64,000 bases of DNA from Prevotella communis (GCF_022024175.1 NZ_CP091794.1:868001-932000), one strand, 5' to 3'. Shown: positions 1 through 9,443, counted from the first letter of the stretch. The notes: generated by a model from the sequence alone, not told the origin. Program-made: numbers and translations.

Positions 1-185
1 ATTATGATCTATGACAATGATGATTTTTCCTGTATTTTATGGACGAAGTATTGATTTCTAATTCCGTAATAATGCAATTTAAATATTTTTAAGAAAAGAT
101 TGCGCATGATTCTTATCTTTTTTGTTACTTTTGCACCCACTACATTATCTTATTGTTCTAACTATATTCTATAAAACTAATCACG

Positions 186-1667
186 ATGAAACACATTAGA
201 TTGTTATTATTATGTATGATGCTATTGTGTATGATAACAGCAGTAGCACAAGAGATTGTTTCCTCCCGGGTATGTCGGCGGGGCACTCCGCGTGAGCAGA
301 GTAGTCTTTTTCGGAGAACAGATGACAAGCAAAGGATTCCAGGTGGAGATTACTATCACGGCGAGCGCCATCAGTTGACTATCTTAGTGAATTTCAACGA
401 CCGTCAGTTTCAGGATGGTCAGTCGGCAGCGCTAGAGAAATGGAACAAGATTTTCAATGCGGAGAACTACCATGAAGGCTCTTTCGTAGGTTCTGTACAC
501 GATTATTTCATGGATCAGAGCTACGGCAAGTTCAACCTGACTTTCGACTTGGAGTATATTCAGGTTAGCGGCAATGCCGAGCGCTATGCCAGTAATGCGT
601 ACGACGACGAGAACTCGCAGTTTTTGGTCGACGATATCGTGGACGAGTTGAAGAAGCGCGACATTGACTGGGCAAAGTACGACTGGAATGACGATGGCTA
701 TATCAACCAACTGCTCATCATCTATCCTGGTTACGGCATGAACGAGTCGAAAGATTCAAACTTGATATGGCCTCACCAGTGGTGGATGAGCGAACATCTG
801 AAGGATGGCAAGAGAGGCAGCTATCGCAATGCTCTGACTGTCTCGGCTGGTGACAAGAACTACCAGATTGACTGCTACTGTGCACTCAACGAACTTAGTG
901 CCAGAGAGGGGTACAGTCCTTTTGGTACTATCTGTCATGAATATACCCATTGCTTTGGTATGCCCGATTTCTATAGTGGTTCTGTAAAGGGACTGGTAGG
1001 TAATTGGGACCTGATGGGCAGTGGCAACTATAATGGCAAGGGTTATGTGCCTGCAGGCTTTTCTGCTCACGAGCGCTGGCTGATGGGATGGGTCACGCCT
1101 ATAGAACTGACGGAGCCCGCGGCCATTAACGACATTCCGGCATTGGCAGAAGAGGGCAGAGCCTATCTTGTTCGCAACGAAGGTTGTGAGAATGAGTACT
1201 ACATCATAGAGAATCGTCAGCCCATTGGCTGGGATGCTGAAATTCCGGGTAGTGGTATCCTCGTGTTCCACATAGACTATGACCCCTCCTTGTGGACCAG
1301 TACGACAGCAAGTCCCAATAGTTATTTCGTCAGACGCTACGAACTGTTCTACGCTAACAATAGTGCCAGTCTGTTCAGTGACTGGGCCTATCCTTATGGC
1401 GATACAAACCAGTTGACCAACACCTCGACGCCTGCCGCCAAACTGAATAATTTGAATATTGATGGCAGCAGACTGATGTCTAAGCCGATTACGGATATGA
1501 CTGTCACAGGTGGACTGGCATCTTTTTCCTTCAGCATGTCTTCAACCACAGGGGTGGGTGAGTTGATTGCTGAAACGGCTCCCGAGGTGCTCTGCCGCTT
1601 GGGTATGGTGGACGTTGTACGCGATGCCCAGGGACATGTACGAAAGAAAATCAGCGCTAGGCGATAG
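186..1667 (+). CDS. M6-family secreted metalloprotease
   Basis: Probable secreted zinc endopeptidase of the M6 (immune inhibitor A-like) family, 493 aa. The first ~21 residues form a signal peptide ending at AVAQ. The zinc motif HEYTH lies at residues 251-255, followed by CFGMPD, which fits the M6 HExxHxxGxxD signature. A MGSGNYNG segment follows, as in related Bacteroidales proteins. A Bacteroidetes promoter TACTTTTG is at 126-133, about 50 nt before the ATG. A paralogue with the same architecture is at 53158-54747. The C-terminal basic tail (VRKKISARR) has no recognised sorting motif. The substrate is unknown. The family call is firm, and the role (protein digestion or virulence) is inferred. 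Confidence 0.85.
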   Translation: MKHIRLLLLCMMLLCMITAVAQEIVSSRVCRRGTPREQSSLFRRTDDKQRIPGGDYYHGERHQLTILVNFNDRQFQDGQSAALEKWNKIFNAENYHEGSFVGSVHDYFMDQSYGKFNLTFDLEYIQVSGNAERYASNAYDDENSQFLVDDIVDELKKRDIDWAKYDWNDDGYINQLLIIYPGYGMNESKDSNLIWPHQWWMSEHLKDGKRGSYRNALTVSAGDKNYQIDCYCALNELSAREGYSPFGTICHEYTHCFGMPDFYSGSVKGLVGNWDLMGSGNYNGKGYVPAGFSAHERWLMGWVTPIELTEPAAINDIPALAEEGRAYLVRNEGCENEYYIIENRQPIGWDAEIPGSGILVFHIDYDPSLWTSTTASPNSYFVRRYELFYANNSASLFSDWAYPYGDTNQLTNTSTPAAKLNNLNIDGSRLMSKPITDMTVTGGLASFSFSMSSTTGVGELIAETAPEVLCRLGMVDVVRDAQGHVRKKISARR

Positions 1668-1694
1668 TCCCTTTCAGTTCGTGAAAACACCTAT

Positions 1695-1734
1695 TTTTAG
1701 GTATTGTACACATCTGTTTTTCGTCGTACCTTTG
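1695..1734 (+). promoter_or_regulatory. iron-box promoter A (tetR)
   Basis: TTTTAGGTATTG at 1695-1706 is followed after exactly 20 nt by the -7 element TACCTTTG at 1727-1734. The terminal TTG acts as the -33 box. The same 12-mer with the same 20-nt gap occurs at three other promoters in the window. Here the box also forms a small dyad, ACCTA-tttt-TAGGT. Sequence pattern is seen; the regulatory role is inferred. Confidence 0.7.
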
Positions 1735-1756
1735 TAGGCCGTTAGTAAAAACAGAT

Positions 1757-2386
1757 GTGATGCAGATTAAGAAAGACTATACACGCGAGCAGATTGTAGT
1801 GGTGGCCCGAGGGATATTCTTGAAAAAGGGCTATGCCAAGACCTCGATGCGCGATATTGCAGCGGGGGTGGGCATTGGTGTGAGCAATATCTACAACTAT
1901 TTCAAGAGCAAGGACGAACTGTTTCGCTATATAGTGACGCCGCTCATTGCCGAACTGGAACGTATGATGCACGATCATCATAACATGGACAGTCAGGAGG
2001 ACTTCCTTAACTATGCCACAGGTCAGAGCAATATGATGCTGGGCGACAACGTGAAGGAGTATATGTTGCTTATCAACAACCATCGCGACGAGTTGAAACT
2101 GCTGCTCTACCAGTCGCAAGGCTCCTCGCTCGAAAACTATATCGACACCTATACGGACGAGTGCACACGCATTGTCCTGTCGTTTATGGACGAGCTGAAA
2201 TGCAAATACCCCACGTGTAGTGCCATCCATACCCCCTTCACCTATCATGTGCATACGGTGTGGATGTTCAGTTTTATCTCTGAAGTTATCAAGCACAACC
2301 TGTCTGCCGATGAGATACACAAGGCTCTCAAGGACTATATCCAGTTTGAGTATGGCGGATGGCGCACGCTGATGAATATGAAATAG
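1757..2386 (+). CDS. TetR/AcrR-family transcriptional regulator
   Basis: 209-aa TetR-type repressor. The N-terminal helix-turn-helix spans about residues 8-55, with the family pattern ARGIFLKKGYAKTSMRDIA...SNIYNYFKSKDELF. The C-terminal ligand-binding half is divergent, so the effector cannot be read. Two adjacent Met codons (1757 and 1760) could start it. It is transcribed from a promoter carrying the same TTTTAGGTATTG box as the downstream TonB receptor, the hmu operon and the flavodoxin genes. It is therefore either a member or the autoregulating controller of an iron/heme regulon; the latter is a hypothesis. The next gene on the same strand starts 260 bp further on and has its own boxed promoter. 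Confidence 0.85.
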   Translation: MMQIKKDYTREQIVVVARGIFLKKGYAKTSMRDIAAGVGIGVSNIYNYFKSKDELFRYIVTPLIAELERMMHDHHNMDSQEDFLNYATGQSNMMLGDNVKEYMLLINNHRDELKLLLYQSQGSSLENYIDTYTDECTRIVLSFMDELKCKYPTCSAIHTPFTYHVHTVWMFSFISEVIKHNLSADEIHKALKDYIQFEYGGWRTLMNMK

Positions 2387-2390
2387 TCAG

Positions 2391-2430
2391 TTTTAGGTAT
2401 TGCATGTGCCAGAAATTTTCCATACCTTTG
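2391..2430 (+). promoter_or_regulatory. iron-box promoter B (xusA-like receptor)
   Basis: TTTTAGGTATTG at 2391-2402 starts a few bases after the tetR stop codon and lies exactly 20 nt before TACCTTTG at 2423-2430. The arrangement is the same as at promoters A, C and D. The predicted transcript has an approximately 210-nt leader before the TonB receptor gene, including a terminator-like hairpin. Confidence 0.7.
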
Positions 2431-2503
2431 CAGCCGGAAAAACGTATCGACGGATGAAAAGAAAAATTACACATAGCGATGCTTTGGCATCCCGACAGAG
2501 GGA

Positions 2504-2535
2504 GGACTCACAGAAATGTGGGTCCTCTCTTTTTT
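2504..2535 (+). terminator. hairpin terminator/attenuator in the receptor leader
   Basis: Nine-bp stem GGACTCACA/TGTGGGTCC closed by a GAAA tetraloop and followed by TCTCTTTTTT. It lies between the boxed promoter and the TonB receptor, so it could attenuate that operon. A second dyad GAACAA...TTGTTC follows at 2540-2560. A near-copy with compensatory base changes occurs at 6109-6139. Confidence 0.6.
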
Positions 2536-2646
2536 GTGTGAACAATTTAGAGTTTTGTTCGCTTTTGTGCGTAGTCTCAACTTTAGGCGAGTGGAAAGCG
2601 GTTTTCCCCCCATACGAAACGAGCATATATATATAAATATAGGTGA

Positions 2647-4812
2647 ATGATGAAAAAGATTGTTTTATTTTTGGTGAGCGGCCTGTTTGCAGCCCTGACA
2701 ACTGGAGCGCAGGAACTGGCTTACAATGAGAAACGAGTGGACGAGAGCGCCCCCGACAGCACATTAAGAAATGAAGACCCTATCAAGTTGCACGAGGTGC
2801 AGGTGACAGGTCGCACCAAACTTAGGATGCTCAAGGAGTCGGCCATGCCTGTTTCCGTGATTGGCGAACGGCAGTTGCAGGGCTCTGCCAACAACCTGAA
2901 CGATGTGCTGGCTCGTACCGTGGGCGTCACCATCAGAAACACGGGTGGACTGGGCAGCGCCTCGCGTATCTCTGTCCGTGGCCTGGAGGGTAAGCGTATC
3001 GGTATGTATATCGACGAGGCTCCTATGTCGCAGCTTAGCAATTTCGTGGCCCTCAACGACGTGCCCACCGACATGATTGAGCGCATCGAGGTGTACAAGG
3101 GCCTGGTGCCCTATCGCTTTGGCGGTTCGGCATTGGGTGGTGCCGTCAACGTGGTGACCAAGGAGTATCCGCCCCTCTACCTCGACTTCTCGTACGAGAT
3201 AGGTTCATTCAACACCCACCAGCTCAATGGCGTCATCAAGCGCACCGACAAGAAGAGCGGTCTGCAGTTTGGCCTGGGAGGCACCTATTCGTTCTCGAAG
3301 AACAACTACAAAATGCGGCTCGACAATATCGACGGGCGCTGGGTGGAGCGCGACCACGACCAGTACAACAAGATTATCTATGGCGGTTCGGTGAAAGCCA
3401 CCAAATGGTGGTTTGACGAGGTGAAGCTCGAGCTCATCGGCATGCATACCAAACAGGAGATTCAGGGCATCGACATCGACATCCGCGAGGCCTATAACTT
3501 CTCGTCTAGCTATGTGGCTGCGCTGAACCTGAAGAAGGACAACTTCTTCCTCGACGGACTGGATCTTGACATGGATGCCGGTTATGTGCTGGGCTATTCG
3601 GGCATGAAGGATACCGCCATGCACCGCTACGACTGGGACGGCAACGAGATGCCACCTACATCGGTCTTTGGCGGTGAGCAGAACAAATATCCCAGCGACG
3701 GACGCACACGCACCAACGAGGCAACGTTGAAACTGAACCTGGGCTACACCATAGACCTTCACCACGCCGTAAACCTTAACCTCTATGGCGACCATACGTC
3801 AATGCACCCAGGCGATTCGCTGATGGATAAGGCGCTGGGCTTCTGTGCCAATTTCCCCAGCAAGATGACCACCCTGACCACGGGCTTGTCGTATGACCTG
3901 AGTCTCTTTGGCGGACGCTTTCAGAATGCCTTCACCCTGAAGCATTTCTATTTCTCTTCGTCCTCGCGCAGCATCAACACCTTCAGCGTCAGCGAACCTG
4001 AGGCCGTGGATATCTCGAAGAACTACTTCGGTTTCAGCGATGCCCTGCGCTACCGGCTCTCCGACGACTGGATGGTGAAGGCCTCGTTCAACTCTGAGGT
4101 GCGCATCCCCACTAGCGAGGAACTCATAGGTAACGGTTTTTCCATCCTGGCATCGCCAGCCCTGCAGCCTGAGCGCACCAAGGGCGTAAACCTGGGCGTG
4201 ATGTACCGCCATGTGAAGGATGACGGCGGACTATTGGAAATGGAACTCTCGGGCTATCTGAACGAGTTGGACGACATGATTCGCTTTACGCCCGACATTA
4301 TCCCCACGATGGCGCGCTATCGCAACTTCGGCACGGTACGCACCAAAGGCGTGGAACTGGAGCTGAAGGGCGATGTATGTCCCTTGCTCTATCTCTATGC
4401 CAACGGCACCTGGCAGGACCTGCGTGACGTGCGCGAGACGGTGCCTGGCACCAACGTGGCCAATCCCACCAAGGACCTGCGCATCCCTAACGTGCCCTAT
4501 CTGATGGGTAATTTCGGTGCCGAGTTCCACAGGGAGAACCTCTTTGGCGGCAAGGGTCAGAACACGCGTCTGCTCTACGATGCCTCGTATATCCACGAGT
4601 ATTTCTACGACTTTGAGGTGAGCAAGTATCAGGAGCGTAAGATTCCCACCTCTTTCACGATGGATGCTGCCCTGGAGCATAGTTTTATGGACAACCGTCT
4701 GACGCTGACCCTGAGGGTCAAGAACCTGACCGACCGCCACGTGGTGTCTGAGTTCAACCGCCCCCTGCCAGGTCGCTATGTAGGCTTTAAAGTGAGATAT
4801 GTTTTCAAATAA
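2647..4812 (+). CDS. TonB-dependent outer-membrane receptor (XusA-like)
   Basis: 721-aa TonB-dependent receptor with a signal peptide (cleavage near TTGAQ), a plug domain from about residue 50 (LHEVQVTGRTKL, then ISVRGLEGKRIGMYIDEAP and IERIEVYKGLVPYRFGG) and a 22-strand-type barrel ending in a C-terminal aromatic strand (GFKVRYVFK). It probably imports an iron chelate across the outer membrane using TonB energy. The next gene encodes a DUF4374/XusB-like lipoprotein, the pairing described for the Bacteroides XusABC xenosiderophore system, so XusA-like is the best guess. The PepSY reductase XusC is not found nearby. Expression is expected from the boxed promoter at 2391-2430. The ligand is inferred, not shown. 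Confidence 0.85.
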   Translation: MMKKIVLFLVSGLFAALTTGAQELAYNEKRVDESAPDSTLRNEDPIKLHEVQVTGRTKLRMLKESAMPVSVIGERQLQGSANNLNDVLARTVGVTIRNTGGLGSASRISVRGLEGKRIGMYIDEAPMSQLSNFVALNDVPTDMIERIEVYKGLVPYRFGGSALGGAVNVVTKEYPPLYLDFSYEIGSFNTHQLNGVIKRTDKKSGLQFGLGGTYSFSKNNYKMRLDNIDGRWVERDHDQYNKIIYGGSVKATKWWFDEVKLELIGMHTKQEIQGIDIDIREAYNFSSSYVAALNLKKDNFFLDGLDLDMDAGYVLGYSGMKDTAMHRYDWDGNEMPPTSVFGGEQNKYPSDGRTRTNEATLKLNLGYTIDLHHAVNLNLYGDHTSMHPGDSLMDKALGFCANFPSKMTTLTTGLSYDLSLFGGRFQNAFTLKHFYFSSSSRSINTFSVSEPEAVDISKNYFGFSDALRYRLSDDWMVKASFNSEVRIPTSEELIGNGFSILASPALQPERTKGVNLGVMYRHVKDDGGLLEMELSGYLNELDDMIRFTPDIIPTMARYRNFGTVRTKGVELELKGDVCPLLYLYANGTWQDLRDVRETVPGTNVANPTKDLRIPNVPYLMGNFGAEFHRENLFGGKGQNTRLLYDASYIHEYFYDFEVSKYQERKIPTSFTMDAALEHSFMDNRLTLTLRVKNLTDRHVVSEFNRPLPGRYVGFKVRYVFK

Positions 4813-4839
4813 TTATTTAATCAAACACACATTAATCAA

Positions 4840-6072
4840 ATGAAAAAAAACATTTTTGCATTGGCTGCCATGATGGCGCTCGCCTGCGCGTGCAGCAACG
4901 ATGACTCAACCACAACTCAGGACAACAACAACGAGGGCGACTTCACCGGCGTGATCTTTGCCACCAGCATCACCAATCCTGACGGCAGTAGCGGCAGCGC
5001 CTATCTGCAGAGCCTTGGGGATATGACGCCTGGTACCTACGACAACAGCAACGCCATCCCCTTCGGCTTTGGCGGCACACCTATCGTGGCACCTTCGGGC
5101 AATATCTATACCTTCCCCGACTATATGGGCAACTCGAAGGCTGAGATTCTGCGCTATAACCTCGACGCTAAAGGCAACTGGGTGAAGAAGGGCGCGCTGG
5201 CAATCCCTGCCGGTTCGGCTGCTGCCAATATCGTGGAGCTCAACAGCGAGAAGGCTTATGTCAGTATGCAGGGTATTGGTATTGTGATGGCGTTCAACCC
5301 CACCACGATGACCAAGATTGCTGATATCGACCTCAACGCGCTGAGTCAGCCCAATACCAACGTGTCGCCTGGTGCCATGGTGATTCGCGACGGCAAGCTC
5401 TTTGTAGGCCTGAACCAGATGAATGCCCAATGGATGCCTGAGAAGAACACCATCGAACTGGCCATGATTGACACCCAGACTGATAAGTTGGAGAAGCATA
5501 TCGTCAACGAGTCCATAGGCTTCTGCTTCGCCACCCGTCCTATTGAGCCCAACTCTATCTTCGTGGACGAGAACGAGGATATCTACGTCAACTGTATCGG
5601 TTCGTTTGGCTATATCCCTGGCTTCCGCGGCGGTATCGTACGCATCAAGAAGGGACAGACGGATATCGATCCTGACTATGCGATTGCCTTCGACCAGACG
5701 GTGGTGGAGGGTCTCTCTACGCAGTATGCCGACTTCCTGGCTGCTGTGTGCTATGGCGGCGACGGCAAGCTCTATGCCTATGCCAACTCGAACGCGCTCG
5801 ACCCCAACGCCATGTCAAACCCTTACCTGAGCATGACCAACATGCCCGTTATCGTGGATCTGAAGACCAAGACTATCAAGGTCATCGAGGGCATGGAGAT
5901 CAGTAACCCTCACACCATGGCCATCGGTCTGCACAAGGGACTCGTGGTCTTTGGCAGCGCCAACACCAAGGCCAACGGCTTCTATACTTACGACCCCAAG
6001 ACGCAGAAGGTCGAAGGACCTGTGCTCAGCGTCCAGGGCAATCCTTGCTTCTTCCATAGTTTTGCTAAGTAA
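4840..6072 (+). CDS. DUF4374/XusB-like beta-propeller lipoprotein
   Basis: 410-aa surface lipoprotein. The N-terminus MKKNIFALAAMMALACACSNDD has a lipobox with the acylated Cys at about 18, followed by an Asp/Asn-rich tether typical of surface-exposed Bacteroidetes lipoproteins. The body has repeated short-strand units (DLKTKTIKVIEGM, GNIYTFPDYMG) consistent with a beta-propeller of the DUF4374 type. XusB of Bacteroides, a siderophore-capturing lipoprotein, has this kind of fold and sits beside its TonB receptor as here. It starts 28 bp after the receptor stop, so the two genes are probably co-transcribed. Siderophore binding is inferred from family and context. Confidence 0.7.
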   Translation: MKKNIFALAAMMALACACSNDDSTTTQDNNNEGDFTGVIFATSITNPDGSSGSAYLQSLGDMTPGTYDNSNAIPFGFGGTPIVAPSGNIYTFPDYMGNSKAEILRYNLDAKGNWVKKGALAIPAGSAAANIVELNSEKAYVSMQGIGIVMAFNPTTMTKIADIDLNALSQPNTNVSPGAMVIRDGKLFVGLNQMNAQWMPEKNTIELAMIDTQTDKLEKHIVNESIGFCFATRPIEPNSIFVDENEDIYVNCIGSFGYIPGFRGGIVRIKKGQTDIDPDYAIAFDQTVVEGLSTQYADFLAAVCYGGDGKLYAYANSNALDPNAMSNPYLSMTNMPVIVDLKTKTIKVIEGMEISNPHTMAIGLHKGLVVFGSANTKANGFYTYDPKTQKVEGPVLSVQGNPCFFHSFAK

Positions 6073-6108
6073 ATATGGGTAAGAATCAAATGATAGGTTT
6101 CATGAAGG

Positions 6109-6139
6109 GGACTCGCAGAGATGCGGGTCCTCTCTTTTT
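6109..6139 (+). terminator. rho-independent terminator after the xusB-like gene
   Basis: Nine-bp stem GGACTCGCA/TGCGGGTCC with a GAGA tetraloop, then TCTCTTTTT. It is homologous to the hairpin at 2504-2535, with an A-U to G-C compensatory change in the stem and a GNRA loop in both. A GAACA...TGTTC dyad follows at 6143-6163, as in the first copy. Confidence 0.75.
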
Positions 6140-6184
6140 GGTGAACATTTTGAAACATTGTTCGTTATTAAATAATTGAAAGGT

Positions 6185-8566
6185 ATGAAGATTGAACAGA
6201 TTAATGAGTTGTTCGCGCGGTTTGCCGCGCAACTGCTGAAGATGCGCTGGCTGACATTGGGCATCTTCGCATTAGTGATGATCGTGTCGGTTATCGGCAT
6301 GAAACGGATGGTGAAGGAGACGTCGTTCGACGACTATTTCATCGAGGACGACCCCATGCTGGTGATGACCGACGAGTTTAAGTCGCACTTCGGCAACGAT
6401 TACTACGTGGGGGTGCTGACGCAATGCGACGACCATTTTACGAAGGAGAACCTGACCACGCTGAGGACCCTCTCCAACGAACTGCTGGACAGTCTGTCGT
6501 ATGCCGACAAGGTGACGTCGCTGACGGATATCGAGTTTATGGTGGGCAGCGACGAGGGCATGACCATCGAGCAGATTGTGCCCGATGAGATTCCTGAGGA
6601 TGGTTCGGCGGCGATGGACAGCGTCCGTAAGCGTGCTTTCAGCAAGCCACACGTGGCGCGCAAACTCATCTCGCAGGACGGCCGCTTGTCGTGGATCATG
6701 GTGAAACTGCGCACCTTCCCCAAGGATAGCGTGTGGAAGCAGCAGGGCACGGTGGCTCCCGATATCATCACGGGTCAGGAGGTGGAGCGCATCATCAAGA
6801 AACCTGCCTACGCCTCGCTGCATCCCAAAGGTACGGGCATGCCCTACGTCACCAACTGTAAGACCGTGTATATCGGTCAGGAGATGAGTCGCCTGATGAT
6901 GATTGCCACCATCGTCTGCATGCTGGTGATGCTCTGTATGACGCGCTCGCTTCGTGGTGTGCTGGCACCGATTATTTCTGTGGTTGGCGGACTTTTCATC
7001 ACCTACGGTATTGCGGGATGGACACAGATGTATGTCGATTCTACTGTACTGATGATTCCCACCATCCTTGCCTTTGCCGTGGCCATTGCCTACAACATCC
7101 ACATCTTTTCGTATTTCCGAGGCAGGATGTGCATCCACGGCCAACGCAAGAAGGCCATCATAGAAACGCTGAGGGAGATAGGCTGGTCGGTGTTCTTCTG
7201 CGGATTTACGACACTGGTGTCGCTCTTGTCGTTCTTGGTCATCCCCATTCGCCCCATGCATTGCGTGGGTGTCATCAGTTCGATGAGCGTGCTGTTCGTG
7301 CTCCTCACCTCGCTGATTATCTCGCCTGTATTGCTGTCCTTTGGTAAAAATAAGCGCGTCAAGGCTGACGTCACCCAAACATCAGACATCAGCCATCAGA
7401 CATCAGCCCTCCCGCCTGATACCCGCTGGACTGCAGCCATGGTGCGCTTGAGCGACATCGTATTGCGCAATCCCAAGAAGATTGGCTGGTCGTTCCTCGT
7501 GGTGTGTCTGGTGCTGTGCGTGGGTCTGTGGAAGATTGAGGCGGCGTTCGACATTGAGCGTACCATGGGCGAGGATGTGCCTTACGTGAAAGAGGTAATG
7601 GACGTGGGCCGTTCAGAACTCGGTTCGCTCTATTCCTACGACCTCATCGTGGAACTGCCCCACGACGACGAGGCTAAGGAACCTGAGAACCTGCGCCGAC
7701 TGGACCAGTTGCAGCAGCAGGTGAATACCTACGACCTGACCAAGCGCACCACGTCTATTCTCGACATCCTGAAGGACCTGAACCAGACGCTCAACGATGG
7801 CGACACGGCCCGCTTCTGCATCCCTGATACAGAGGAGGAAGTGGCGCAGGAGATTCTGCTCTACGAGAATGCGGGCGGTACAGAGTCTGAGTATTGGGTG
7901 GACTATGACTACCGTCGCCTCAGACTGATGGTTGAGATATCCGACTTCAACTCGGCACAGGTGGAGCGCGAACTGGCGCGCATTCAGCAGGACGCTCAGG
8001 AGCTGTTCCCCGGGGCGAAGATTACGACGGTAGGAAACATCCCGCAGTACGTCACCATGATGCAGTATCTGGTGCGCGGCCAGATGCTCTCGTTCGTCAT
8101 CTCCATCCTCATCATCGGCATCATCCTGATGATTGCGTTCCAAAGCATCCGCGTGGGACTTATCGGACTGGTGCCCAACATGATGCCTGCCGTCTTCGTG
8201 GGTGGCTATATGGGATGGATGGGTGTGCCGCTCGACATGATGACCGCCACGCTGTTGCCCATGATGCTGGGTATGGCCGTGGACGATACCATCCATTTTA
8301 TCAATCACTCGAAGCTCGAGTTCGACCGCTCGCACCACTATCGTGAGGCTATCCGTCGCACGTTCCGCGTGGTGGGCGTCGCCATTGTCATCACCTCTAT
8401 CATCACCTCTGCCGTCTTCGCCGGCTTCTGCACCTCGGCCTGCACCATGTGTATCAACTTCGGTCTGATGGCTATCATCGGCATCCTCTCGGCATTGGCT
8501 GCTGACCTGCTCGTCACGCCGATACTGGTGAGTAAGTGCAAGGTGTTTGGGAAGATTAAAGATTAA
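6185..8566 (+). CDS. MMPL-type RND transporter
   Basis: 793-aa inner-membrane protein of the RND superfamily, MMPL/sterol-sensing subgroup. An N-terminal membrane helix (about residues 20-40) is followed by a large periplasmic loop, a 5-6 helix bundle (about 225-390), a second periplasmic loop and a second bundle at the C-terminus containing GMAVDDTIHF, the family's charged intramembrane motif. The ATG at 6185 is chosen because a GAAAGG sequence precedes it. A TTG at 6176 is in frame but less likely. An array of 7-bp repeats (7379-7406) lies in a cytoplasmic loop, and another encodes the last residues and stop codon. Together with the following LolA-like and barrel genes it probably moves a hydrophobic compound to the outer membrane. 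The substrate is unknown. Confidence 0.85.
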   Translation: MKIEQINELFARFAAQLLKMRWLTLGIFALVMIVSVIGMKRMVKETSFDDYFIEDDPMLVMTDEFKSHFGNDYYVGVLTQCDDHFTKENLTTLRTLSNELLDSLSYADKVTSLTDIEFMVGSDEGMTIEQIVPDEIPEDGSAAMDSVRKRAFSKPHVARKLISQDGRLSWIMVKLRTFPKDSVWKQQGTVAPDIITGQEVERIIKKPAYASLHPKGTGMPYVTNCKTVYIGQEMSRLMMIATIVCMLVMLCMTRSLRGVLAPIISVVGGLFITYGIAGWTQMYVDSTVLMIPTILAFAVAIAYNIHIFSYFRGRMCIHGQRKKAIIETLREIGWSVFFCGFTTLVSLLSFLVIPIRPMHCVGVISSMSVLFVLLTSLIISPVLLSFGKNKRVKADVTQTSDISHQTSALPPDTRWTAAMVRLSDIVLRNPKKIGWSFLVVCLVLCVGLWKIEAAFDIERTMGEDVPYVKEVMDVGRSELGSLYSYDLIVELPHDDEAKEPENLRRLDQLQQQVNTYDLTKRTTSILDILKDLNQTLNDGDTARFCIPDTEEEVAQEILLYENAGGTESEYWVDYDYRRLRLMVEISDFNSAQVERELARIQQDAQELFPGAKITTVGNIPQYVTMMQYLVRGQMLSFVISILIIGIILMIAFQSIRVGLIGLVPNMMPAVFVGGYMGWMGVPLDMMTATLLPMMLGMAVDDTIHFINHSKLEFDRSHHYREAIRRTFRVVGVAIVITSIITSAVFAGFCTSACTMCINFGLMAIIGILSALAADLLVTPILVSKCKVFGKIKD
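7379..7406. repeat. 7-bp periodic array in the RND gene
   Basis: Four consecutive heptamers ACATCAG, ACATCAG, CCATCAG, ACATCAG. They encode part of a polar loop (QTSDISHQTSA) between the first membrane bundle and the next segment and keep the frame open. Confidence 0.85.
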
Positions 8567-8606
8567 ACATTAAACATTAAAGATTAAAGATTAAACATTA
8601 AACATT
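8551..8606. repeat. 7-bp periodic array at the end of the RND gene
   Basis: About eight units alternating ATTAAAG and ATTAAAC. The array starts inside the RND gene, encodes its final residues (KIKD) and supplies its TAA stop at 8564-8566. It is followed by short GC-rich palindromes (CTTGGCggaGCCAAG). Confidence 0.85.
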
Positions 8607-8657
8607 CTTGGCGGAGCCAAGCGGCAAAGCCGAGCGAAAGATTAAATTTCAGAAATT

Positions 8658-9443
8658 ATGAAAAAGATATTTATTATTGCAGTATTGATTTCAATTATCA
8701 ATCTTCAATTCTCAATTTGCGCTGCGCAGCAGCTTTCGGGCCGCGATGTGATTCAGAAAGTGAAGGACCGTGCCGACGGCGACACACGCTACGGCGAGAT
8801 GGAACTGACGCTCAAAAAGAAGAACGGCAGCACGCGCCAGAGGAAGGTGACGTCGTGGGCGATGGACGAGGGTAAGGACACGAAGAAGATGATGTTCTTT
8901 ACCTATCCGGGCGACGTGAAGGGCACGGGATTCCTCACCTGGGACTACGACGAGATTGGTAAGGAGGATGCGAAATGGCTCTACTTGCCAGCGATGAAGA
9001 AAACGCGCCGCATCAGTGGCTCATCGTCGAAGACGGACTATTTTATGGGTACGGACTTTACGTACGACGACATGGGGCAGCGCCACGTGGATGAGGACAC
9101 ACATAAGTTGCTGCGCGAGGAGACAAGAAACGGTCATAAGTGCTGGGTGGTGGAGTCGGTACCTGTCGACAAGCACGAGATCTACAGTCGTAAGGTGTCG
9201 TGGATTCGTCAGGATTGTCTGATAGCCGACCATGTGGAGTACTACGACAAGCTCAACAAACTGCACCGTGTGCTCACCATCCAGGAGGTGAAGAAGATTC
9301 AGGGCTTCTGGACCGTACTGAAGATGGAGATGAAGAACGTGCAGACGGAGCACAGTACCACCATCGTGGTGAAGAACACACAGTATGACGTGAAGGTGGA
9401 CAAGGCGCTGTTTACGGTGGCTAAATTGGAGAAAGGCTTATGA
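8658..9443 (+). CDS. LolA-like outer-membrane lipoprotein-sorting protein
   Basis: 261-aa exported protein of the LolA-like fold, outer-membrane lipoprotein-sorting (DUF1329-related) group. Motifs seen include [17 protein letters not shown] N-terminal helix sequence, [14 protein letters not shown] and [10 protein letters not shown] LolA-like protein next to an MMPL-type RND pump and a barrel protein is a recurring gene order, seen also in Proteobacteria, and suggests lipid or hydrophobe trafficking through the periplasm. The signal peptide is unusual because four TCAATTN heptamers (8691-8718) encode residues SIINLQFSI. It ends where the barrel gene begins (ATGA-type overlap at 9440). Confidence 0.75.
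   Translation: MKKIFIIAVLISIINLQFSICAAQQLSGRDVIQKVKDRADGDTRYGEMELTLKKKNGSTRQRKVTSWAMDEGKDTKKMMFFTYPGDVKGTGFLTWDYDEIGKEDAKWLYLPAMKKTRRISGSSSKTDYFMGTDFTYDDMGQRHVDEDTHKLLREETRNGHKCWVVESVPVDKHEIYSRKVSWIRQDCLIADHVEYYDKLNKLHRVLTIQEVKKIQGFWTVLKMEMKNVQTEHSTTIVVKNTQYDVKVDKALFTVAKLEKGL
8691..8718. repeat. 7-bp periodic array inside a signal peptide
   Basis: Heptamers TCAATTA, TCAATCT, TCAATTC, TCAATTT. They encode the hydrophobic part of the LolA-like protein's signal sequence. Confidence 0.85.

Noticed and set aside
2400..2636. 78-codon open frame in the leader of the XusA-like receptor
   Set aside because: It starts at the promoter, runs through the hairpin terminator and has no domain. A shorter Cys-containing leader peptide from 2455 is possible but cannot be supported.
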